NCBI GenBank assembly: GCA_026991065.1
Contig: JALXCG010000555.1
Span: 1-5,049 of the forward strand
Reading direction: 5' to 3'
DNA length: 5,049 nt
Source of the DNA: Gemmatimonadota bacterium
GTDB taxonomy: Bacteria; GCA-2686955
The number at the start of each line of letters is the position of its first letter. Position 1 is the stretch's first letter. Below the pieces are notes generated by a model. That model saw only the letters and a program-made list of their open reading frames with translations. It was not told where the DNA came from and did no database searches. This document shows positions 1 to 5,049 of this stretch, in pieces. The position numbers and the translations under genes are program-made.

Positions 1-1
1 G

Positions 2-715
2 GTGCCGCTGGTGGGCGAACTCGAGGTCGCGGGGCTCACTCCAGCGCAGGCCACCAGGCGCGTGCTGGACGCCTACGAAGGTGTGCTGAGAGACCCCGAT
101 GTGTTCCTGATCGTCAAGGAGTTCGGCACGGCCACGCGAGAGTTGAAGGCGGTGATTCGGAATAGCTCGGAGGGGCAGAGCAAAACTGTCAGAGTGCGTC
201 CCGATGGTCATGTTGCCCTGCCGGCGATCGGTGATGTGTTGGTCACCGGATTGAGCATCGCGGAAGTGACCAGGACGGTGGAGCAGCGCTATGCCGAGAG
301 TTATTCTGACCTGGCAGTTGACGTGCTGCTCCGCGAGACAGCCGATCACTATGTATATGTGCTCGGGGAGGTTCGCAAGCCGGGCGCCTATACAATTCAC
401 AAGCCGGTTTCGGTTGCCCAGGCGCTGGCCCTGGCGGGCGGCAATATCGCTGACTCCCGGCTCTCCTCGATCGTCATTGCGCGCCGGAACGGCGATCGCC
501 TGCTCACGCGGCAATTCGACCTGGATGACGCTCTGGGGGCCGCCGATTCGCCCCTGGGCATTGTCCTCCAAGCGGATGATGTTCTCTTTGTTCCGCGCCG
601 GCGTCTCGCATCCGCCGCAATGGTGGGACGCGACTTGGCTGACTTGTTGCTCTTTCGTGGGTGGGCCATTGGTGGAACCTACGACCTTGATCGCTCCTCG
701 ACAAGAATACCGTGA
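2..715 (+). CDS. Polysaccharide export protein, Wza-like (5'-truncated; SLBB domain)
   Basis: This is the C-terminal 237 residues of an outer-membrane polysaccharide export (Wza/OtnA/GumB-like) protein, which forms the channel that passes capsule or exopolysaccharide to the cell surface. The visible reading frame opens at the window edge; the GTG at base 2 is very unlikely to be the start, because residues 1-40 already look like the end of a Poly_export domain (PLVGELEVAGLTPAQA, then DPDVFLIV) and the lipoprotein signal and first half of that domain are missing. A second similar unit follows at about 64-112 (VRPDGHVALPAIGDV), then an SLBB beta-grasp unit at 117-166 (YVLGEVRKPGAY, then LALAGG). 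ADDVLFVPRR (191-200) closes the periplasmic part. The tail (about 201-237), with a hydrophobic LADLLLFRGWAIGG stretch, resembles the C-terminal outer-membrane segment of this family. Its stop overlaps the next gene, a co-polymerase, its usual partner. Family assignment is firm; the polymer exported is unknown. Confidence 0.9.
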   Translation: MPLVGELEVAGLTPAQATRRVLDAYEGVLRDPDVFLIVKEFGTATRELKAVIRNSSEGQSKTVRVRPDGHVALPAIGDVLVTGLSIAEVTRTVEQRYAESYSDLAVDVLLRETADHYVYVLGEVRKPGAYTIHKPVSVAQALALAGGNIADSRLSSIVIARRNGDRLLTRQFDLDDALGAADSPLGIVLQADDVLFVPRRRLASAAMVGRDLADLLLFRGWAIGGTYDLDRSSTRIP

Positions 716-2187
716 TGGCGCAAAAACACGAACTATCCGACACCCTTCGTTTTCTGCTGACAGTTCTTTTTGCCCGCGCCAGGTTGGTGCTCGCGACCAC
801 GGCTTTTTGCGTCGTTGGTGCCATCCTGGCGTGCGCGGTCTTGCCGAAAACCTACGTCGGCGATTTCTCGATCCTGATAAAATCGCCCGAGATCGATCGC
901 AGCATCTTCGGCGAGAATGCAGATGTGGTGGTAAAGCCGGGGCGGGTACAAGCCAATACTTTGTCCGACGAGTTTGAGATTCTAACCAGTCCGGGCCTCG
1001 CACAGGTTGTTGCCGAAGCGTACCACAATGATGGTCACTTGCCCGATCATCTGCAGATCAAACCCGGCGGCGCTTCTGATGCGACTCCGGCAGTCTCGGA
1101 AGTCCCCGCCGCCGGGGCACAGCAAGTGAATCGGCTGGCCGGCATTCTGCGGGAAAAACTGGAAGTGACGCCGGTCAGAGAGTCGGACGTTATTCACGTC
1201 CGTCTGAGCGGCAGCAATCGCGAGGAACTGGATCGTCTGGTGAAACTCTATGCGGCCGCCTATCAACGCTACCGTGCCGGCATCTGGTTTGATGCCGGCG
1301 CGCTGCGATTCTTTCAGGATCAGGCGGCAAGCTCACTGGCCGCATGGAAGAAGTGCCTGGCCGCGCTGCAAGAAACCAGAAAAGAAGCAGGTGATCTGGA
1401 CCCGGCCGTGGAACGTGCCCGGCTTGAACAGATTGTGTCTGAATACCAGCGCACGCTGAATGACCTTGAGACCTCCATTGCTGCGGATTCCAGTGCGTAT
1501 GAGACACTTCTGTCTCTGGATCCGGCACAAGCCGTGACTTTTCTCACCGAGGAAACCAACGACAACCGTCTGTTCTGGCAACTCAGCGAAGAGATCGCCA
1601 AGGCCAAGGCGCATCGGCATGAGCTGGCCAAGAATCACGCGGATGGATCCATCATTCTAAGTAAAGTGGACCGGGAGCTGGAGGCGTTTTACCGGGACTA
1701 CAAATCACAGCTCGGGCAGATGCTGCGCAATGATCTGTCCAGACTGTCGGCCCGCCGGGATGCCCTGCTCAGCAACACCCGGTCCATTCGGTCACGCTTG
1801 TCTCAGTTGGGGGAGACGGAGCATCGCGCGGCGGTGTTGCAGCAGGACGCGGACCTCTATCGCGATCAATACAATATGTACTCGGCCAAGGTGCTGGAGA
1901 TGTCGGCCTTGAACAACATGCGAGCCGCATCCACCAGTAGCGTCAGCATTCTTTCGCCGCCCCGCGTAGGGATCCGCCCGATATGGCCGGACCCGCGTCT
2001 GCTGATTCCTCTGGCGGGGTTTCTGGGGCTGATCCTGGGGCTGGTCGTGGCGGCACTGAGTTCGCTTCTCAATGGCAGCTTCAGCTTGCCCGAGGAGGTG
2101 ACGCGCGAGCTTGGGATCCCCGTGGTCGCGTCGTTTCCTGAATTGGATGACCAGGGAACCCTGCGGGCTGGCAGTGGAGCAGCGTGA
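715..2187 (+). CDS. Wzz/GumC-type chain-length determinant (polysaccharide co-polymerase), no kinase domain
   Basis: This inner-membrane polysaccharide co-polymerase of about 490 residues controls polymer length and connects the polymerase to the outer-membrane exporter. Counting from ATG 715: a short cytoplasmic N-terminus, TM1 at about 24-43, then a Wzz-like periplasmic region with the typical DEFEILTSPGL motif (about 86) and LEVTPVRESDVIHV (about 155). A Pro/Ala-rich insert lies at about 118-138. Long helical, coiled-coil-prone stretches span about 200-400. The proline-rich signature PPRVGIRPIWPDPR (415-428) leads into TM2 (about 429-450). A 38-residue cytoplasmic tail follows (LPEEVTRELGIPVVASFPEL), normally the linker to a BY-kinase, but the gene ends there with no Walker A motif. 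The start could be GTG 712 (GTGA overlap) or ATG 715 (TGATG overlap). ATG is preferred as the commoner start codon; no clear Shine-Dalgarno decides it. The family is clear; the polymer is unknown. Confidence 0.9.
   Translation: MAQKHELSDTLRFLLTVLFARARLVLATTAFCVVGAILACAVLPKTYVGDFSILIKSPEIDRSIFGENADVVVKPGRVQANTLSDEFEILTSPGLAQVVAEAYHNDGHLPDHLQIKPGGASDATPAVSEVPAAGAQQVNRLAGILREKLEVTPVRESDVIHVRLSGSNREELDRLVKLYAAAYQRYRAGIWFDAGALRFFQDQAASSLAAWKKCLAALQETRKEAGDLDPAVERARLEQIVSEYQRTLNDLETSIAADSSAYETLLSLDPAQAVTFLTEETNDNRLFWQLSEEIAKAKAHRHELAKNHADGSIILSKVDRELEAFYRDYKSQLGQMLRNDLSRLSARRDALLSNTRSIRSRLSQLGETEHRAAVLQQDADLYRDQYNMYSAKVLEMSALNNMRAASTSSVSILSPPRVGIRPIWPDPRLLIPLAGFLGLILGLVVAALSSLLNGSFSLPEEVTRELGIPVVASFPELDDQGTLRAGSGAA
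2176..2179 (+). promoter_or_regulatory. Candidate ribosome binding site for the polymerase gene
   Basis: GGAG inside the last codons of the co-polymerase gene. It sits 4 nt before GTG 2184 and 10 nt before ATG 2190. Neither spacing is ideal, so it leaves the true start of the polymerase open. Confidence 0.45.
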
Positions 2188-3629
2188 GCATGGCTACCAC
2201 CGGAGTTCCCTCGCTTGCTGTGGGAGCGGGGAGCGGGGGCACAGAAGCGCAGGTTCCTGTGCAGAAGTCCGGCGGCAACACTTCAGTCTGGCTTCAGGTG
2301 GCGGCCACCGTCGTTGGAGTGCTGACCATCGTCTTCGCGGGCAGTTGGATGTGGCCGGAGGCGATCACCCGGATCGTTCTGGCGGCTGTTGCTGCACCGG
2401 TGGTGCTGATCCTCGCGTTGCGGGAGCCAAGGATTCTGTCGCTCCTGCTGGTGGTTCTCGTTCCGGTCGACACTTTCGCGGATCTTTCTGAAACACAGCA
2501 GACGATTACACTCTTCAAGGCCCTGTTCCCTCTGATTCTATGTGCTGTTCTGCTGCGGAGATGGACCGGCCGGCTCCCCGCGCTGGGAGCGAACGCGCTT
2601 GATCGAACCATCCTGCTGTGGGCGGGGCTGAATGTCGTCCTGATCGCAACCGCACAGGACCGCGCGGAAGCGATCGATTTTGTGCGCCGCATTCTCAGTA
2701 TGGCGGCCCTCTACTATGTTTTGAGCCGTCTTTTCAGTCAGGCCACCTGGAATCGGCGGCTCCGGGGTGCAGTCGTCTATGCGGGGGCAGTATCGGTGGT
2801 CTTTGGCATGATCGCGTACTTTTCCGGGGCCAATCCATACACCGATTACGATGTCGATGTCGTGCGGATCAGCGGTGCAGCCGACATTTCGCCGAATGTT
2901 TACGGCATGCTGCTGATTCCGCCCATGCTCTTGGCTGCCGCCGGTTCGCTCGAGGCGCGGAGCAAGATTCGAAGGGCCTGGTTCGACGCTTTGGTGATGT
3001 TCCTGGCGTCGGGAGTCGTGCTCACCTACTCGCGTTCGGCTGCACTGGTGCTGGTGCTGGTCGCTGTGGTCGCCGTTGTAACCTGGAGAGGCCGTCTCAC
3101 ACGCAGTCATTGGGTGGCACTCGCGCTGGCTGTCGCCCTGGGGCTACTGATCGTGCCCCCGGAATACTGGGAGCGATTGCGGACGCTTTCGCAGCTGGGC
3201 TCGCTGCCGGCCGACGATGCGTCGCTGTGGCGTCGCAGCAGCTATTTGCGGACCGGCTGGAACATGTTCCGGGAGCATCCCTTCCTGGGGGTGGGGCCGG
3301 GGAACTTCCTGCCGATGCACGCACAGGCCGCCTATCAAATGGAGCCTTCGCTGATCGGTTTGCCCAGAATGGCTCATGATGTCTATCTGCAGACCGTCAC
3401 CGAAATCGGCCCGCTGGGGCTGGGGCTCTTTCTCGGTGTGTTGGGCGCCGCCGGCAGCATTGCCTATCGAATCGCCAGAGTTGATCAACCGCATTCGGTG
3501 CAAGCTCAGGCTCTGGCCATCGCGATTCTTGCGTTTTCGGCAATGGGATTTTTCTCTCACCTGCTGCTGGACAAGACATTCTGGATTGTGTTGGCGCTCA
3601 TCCGCACGCTACCGGAGTTGGACCCGTGA
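2184..3629 (+). CDS. O-antigen polymerase/ligase family membrane protein (Wzy_C domain)
   Basis: This 481-residue polytopic inner-membrane protein is of the O-antigen ligase/polymerase superfamily, which joins lipid-linked repeat units (Wzy) or transfers glycans to an acceptor (WaaL-like) on the periplasmic face. After a Gly/Ser-rich, non-hydrophobic N-terminus of about 33 residues, I count roughly 12-14 hydrophobic segments. The Wzy_C hallmarks are TYSRS at 281-285, a long periplasmic loop at about 325-405 containing HPFLGVGPGNF (365-375), and MAHDVYLQTVTEIGPLGLGL (396 onward), whose His398 and Glu407 lie in the conserved H-x(3)-L-x(4)-E-x-G pattern. The arginines around 346-354 fit the usual basic loop. 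The GTG at 2184 overlaps the upstream stop as GTGA, with GGAG at 2176-2179 only 4 nt away; ATG 2190 is an alternative with 10 nt spacing. Its position between a co-polymerase and glycosyltransferases favours a polymerase, but ligase activity cannot be excluded from sequence. Confidence 0.87.
   Translation: MSMATTGVPSLAVGAGSGGTEAQVPVQKSGGNTSVWLQVAATVVGVLTIVFAGSWMWPEAITRIVLAAVAAPVVLILALREPRILSLLLVVLVPVDTFADLSETQQTITLFKALFPLILCAVLLRRWTGRLPALGANALDRTILLWAGLNVVLIATAQDRAEAIDFVRRILSMAALYYVLSRLFSQATWNRRLRGAVVYAGAVSVVFGMIAYFSGANPYTDYDVDVVRISGAADISPNVYGMLLIPPMLLAAAGSLEARSKIRRAWFDALVMFLASGVVLTYSRSAALVLVLVAVVAVVTWRGRLTRSHWVALALAVALGLLIVPPEYWERLRTLSQLGSLPADDASLWRRSSYLRTGWNMFREHPFLGVGPGNFLPMHAQAAYQMEPSLIGLPRMAHDVYLQTVTEIGPLGLGLFLGVLGAAGSIAYRIARVDQPHSVQAQALAIAILAFSAMGFFSHLLLDKTFWIVLALIRTLPELDP
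3614..3617 (+). promoter_or_regulatory. Candidate ribosome binding site for the first glycosyltransferase
   Basis: GGAG within the end of the polymerase gene, 8 nt upstream of GTG 3626. The good spacing supports the GTG start that overlaps the polymerase stop. Confidence 0.55.
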
Positions 3630-4729
3630 CGAGGCCTCGCTTGTTGATGGTGATCGAGACGCTGGGGGCAGGCGGGCGGGAAATTGCAATGGTCGCGCTG
3701 GTTCGGGCGTTGCGCGAACGGGGTTGGGACGCGCGCGTGGTCGGTCTATGCGGATCCGAGGGGAATGCGCCCGCGAACAGTCTGTGGGAGGATTTGCCCG
3801 TTGTCTTTCTGCAGCCCCATCCGAAGATTCTGCGCGTTCCTCTCCTGGTGCGGGAGATTCACGCAGTCCAGCCTCAAGTGGTGCACACTCACCTCTTCTC
3901 GGGCGGACTCTGGGGACGCATCGCCGCCAGGATCGTCGGGGTCCCGGTGATCGTACATACTCACGGCGGTTTCGTTTTTCGCGACAAGCGCTGGAAGCGC
4001 GTGCCGGTGGAACGCGTTCTTGCCGGATTCAGTGACCGCGTGATATCGGTCTCCGAATCGCTGGCGGACCACTTGGTTCGCGCCGGCGGGCTCGCCCCGA
4101 ATTCCATCACAGTCATTCGCAATGGAATCAACTGCGATTCCCTGCTGGATCGACCGCTGCGAAAACCGTCGGAGAGGCCGACGCTGTTCTCCGCCGGCCG
4201 TTTCACTCCGGTCAAAGGCTATGACCTGCTGATTCGCGCTTTGCCGCTGCTGAAGCGAACCGCATGTCGCATCGTGCTGGCGGGAGATGGACCCGAGCGG
4301 CAAGCATTGGAACGGCTCGCCGGGGAGCTTGGTTGCGCCGATCGGGTGACCTTCCTGGGCTACCGGCATGACGTGCGGGAGCTGCTTGCGACGGCCGACG
4401 TTTATGTTGCACCTTCGCGTTCAGAGGGAATGTCCAACGCCATCATCGAAGCCATGGCCGCGGGGGTGCCGGTTGTGGCGACAGCCGTGGGCGGGAACAC
4501 CGAACTGCTTGCGGACGCCGGCCGGCTGGTAGCGCCGGAGGATCCCGCCGCGCTCGCCCGCGGGATCGAAGAAGCTCTCCTTGAACACGACCAAACCAGA
4601 GAGTTCATCGGCAAAGCGCGGAACCGCGTGCGCCGGCAATACACGATGGATCGAGTCACCCGGGAACACGAGGTGCTCTACCATGAGTGCCTGGCCGACA
4701 AGGGCATCGAGCCGGGAGGGGCGCGATGA
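3626..4729 (+). CDS. Glycosyltransferase family 4 (GT-B fold), complete
   Basis: This 367-residue cytoplasmic or membrane-associated retaining glycosyltransferase of the GT4 family would transfer a sugar from an activated nucleotide donor to the growing lipid-linked repeat unit. The N-terminal (acceptor) Rossmann domain has ETLGAGGREIAMV (11-23), where the glycine loop is typical, then VVHTHLFSGG (85-94) and VHTHGG (110-115). The C-terminal (donor) domain has SAGRFTPVKGYDLL (189-202), LAGDGPE (218-224) and the EX7E motif with Glu267 and Glu275 in SEGMSNAIIEAMAAGVPVV. Length is normal for the family and no key motif is missing. There is no signal peptide or transmembrane helix. GTG 3626 overlaps the preceding stop as GTGA, with GGAG at 3614-3617 at 8 nt spacing, which supports this start. 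Donor sugar, acceptor and linkage cannot be deduced from sequence. Confidence 0.93.
   Translation: MTRPRLLMVIETLGAGGREIAMVALVRALRERGWDARVVGLCGSEGNAPANSLWEDLPVVFLQPHPKILRVPLLVREIHAVQPQVVHTHLFSGGLWGRIAARIVGVPVIVHTHGGFVFRDKRWKRVPVERVLAGFSDRVISVSESLADHLVRAGGLAPNSITVIRNGINCDSLLDRPLRKPSERPTLFSAGRFTPVKGYDLLIRALPLLKRTACRIVLAGDGPERQALERLAGELGCADRVTFLGYRHDVRELLATADVYVAPSRSEGMSNAIIEAMAAGVPVVATAVGGNTELLADAGRLVAPEDPAALARGIEEALLEHDQTREFIGKARNRVRRQYTMDRVTREHEVLYHECLADKGIEPGGAR
4715..4719 (+). promoter_or_regulatory. Ribosome binding site for the partial second glycosyltransferase
   Basis: GGAGG, in the wider run GGGAGGGG, lies in the last codons of the first glycosyltransferase, 6 nt before ATG 4726. It is the strongest Shine-Dalgarno match in the window and fixes the start of the truncated gene at the 3' edge. 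Confidence 0.7.
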
Positions 4730-5049
4730 CACGCCAGCGGGAATTCGGCAGTTCCGGGAATCCGGTTGCTCCGGGGCGGATTGCGATCCTGATCGCGTCG
4801 CTTCGAATCGGCGGCGCGGAACGCTTTGCGCTGCGGCTGCTCGGGGCGCTGAACGATCGCGGCGTGGACGCGATTCTGCTGGTGCTCGACGGCAACCACG
4901 AGATGCCCCTGGCCGTTGGAGAATCCAAGCCGCCCTGGTGGGCGGATCGTGTTTTTCACCTGACTCAAAGTGATGTCTACTGGAGTACGCCGCGCAAAGT
5001 ACTGCATCTGCCGCGCGTCTGGATCAGACTGCAGCAGGCCCTGCGCCGG
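4726..5049 (+). CDS. Glycosyltransferase (GT4-like), N-terminal part, runs off window
   Basis: The reading frame is open from ATG 4726 to the window end (108 codons, no stop). It begins MTRQREFGSSGNPVAPG, then enters a beta-strand/glycine-loop/helix unit, RIAILIASLRIGGAERFALR (about 18-37), followed by ALNDRGVDAILLVLDG (about 41-56). This is the standard start of a GT-B fold acceptor domain of GT4 enzymes, and it is similar in layout to the start of the gene upstream (GAGGREIAMV). Later residues (KPPWWADRVF, then SDVYW) are not diagnostic. The catalytic donor domain with EX7E lies beyond the window, so completeness and activity are unknown. The ATG overlaps the previous stop as ATGA and has a strong GGAGG at 4715-4719, making the start well supported. 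It probably adds another sugar to the same repeat unit. Confidence 0.8.
   Translation, partial: MTRQREFGSSGNPVAPGRIAILIASLRIGGAERFALRLLGALNDRGVDAILLVLDGNHEMPLAVGESKPPWWADRVFHLTQSDVYWSTPRKVLHLPRVWIRLQQALRR

Noticed and set aside
291-977. Open reading frame of 228 codons on the plus strand spanning the exporter/co-polymerase junction
   Set aside because: It would overlap two genes with strong family motifs; the product is Arg/Trp/Cys rich and has no coherent domain.
2113-2122. Small palindrome around GGGATCCCC
   Set aside because: It is within coding sequence, too short for an operator or terminator, with no U-tract or paired site.
3046-3080. Short GCTGGT-type tandem pattern
   Set aside because: It encodes a Leu/Val transmembrane helix of the polymerase; low codon variety explains it and there is no longer repeat array.
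2538-3110. Open reading frame of 190 codons on the minus strand
   Set aside because: It lies opposite the polymerase gene; its composition (His, Gln, Arg and Pro rich) reflects the complement of membrane-protein codons, and no domain is visible.
2618-3379. Open reading frame of 253 codons on the plus strand in a second frame
   Set aside because: It is fully within the polymerase gene, whose frame carries clear Wzy_C motifs; the alternate frame is Gly/Arg/Cys rich and unlike any family I recognise.
3746-4369. Open reading frame of 207 codons on the minus strand
   Set aside because: It lies entirely inside the well-supported GT4 gene; the translation has no recognisable domain and is a typical high-GC antisense shadow.
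1-5049. Search for promoter, terminator, tRNA, CRISPR array, insertion sequence or attachment site
   Set aside because: Coding is continuous, and no inverted terminal repeats, regularly spaced repeats, hairpin plus T-run or RNA gene could be supported by eye.

Overview
The window is a GC-rich bacterial fragment that reads as one dense, single-strand (+) exopolysaccharide/capsule gene cluster. Five genes lie head to tail with no intergenic space: an outer-membrane polysaccharide export protein (Wza-like, 5' end outside the window), an inner-membrane chain-length/co-polymerase protein (Wzz/GumC-like, no kinase domain), a multi-pass O-antigen polymerase/ligase-type membrane protein (Wzy_C family), a complete GT-B family 4 glycosyltransferase, and the first 108 codons of a second family 4 glycosyltransferase that runs off the 3' end.

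The presence of a Wza-type outer-membrane exporter points to a diderm (Gram-negative-type) bacterium. High GC, frequent GTG starts and compact overlapping genes fit many groups (Proteobacteria, Acidobacteriota and related phyla). Nothing here allows a firmer placement: there are no RNA genes or taxon-specific markers. Whether the locus is chromosomal or horizontally acquired cannot be judged from 5 kb.

Layout: 2-715 export protein C-terminal part; 715-2187 (or from GTG 712) co-polymerase; 2184-3629 polymerase/ligase; 3626-4729 glycosyltransferase; 4726-5049 partial glycosyltransferase. Each stop codon overlaps the next start (TGATG or GTGA at the first junction, GTGA, GTGA, ATGA), so the set is very probably one transcript with translational coupling. 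No promoter, terminator, repeat array, mobile element or RNA gene was seen, and there is no gene-free stretch.

Functional picture, inferred from family knowledge: cytoplasmic glycosyltransferases build a lipid-linked repeat unit, a flippase (not in this window) moves it to the periplasm, the Wzy-type protein polymerises it, the Wzz/GumC-type protein sets chain length and bridges to the outer-membrane Wza-type channel. The missing parts (initiating sugar-phosphate transferase, flippase, tyrosine kinase/phosphatase, N-terminus of the exporter) would be expected next to this window. I found a conventional Wzx/Wzy-type locus with a few noteworthy details, not clear evidence of an undescribed system.
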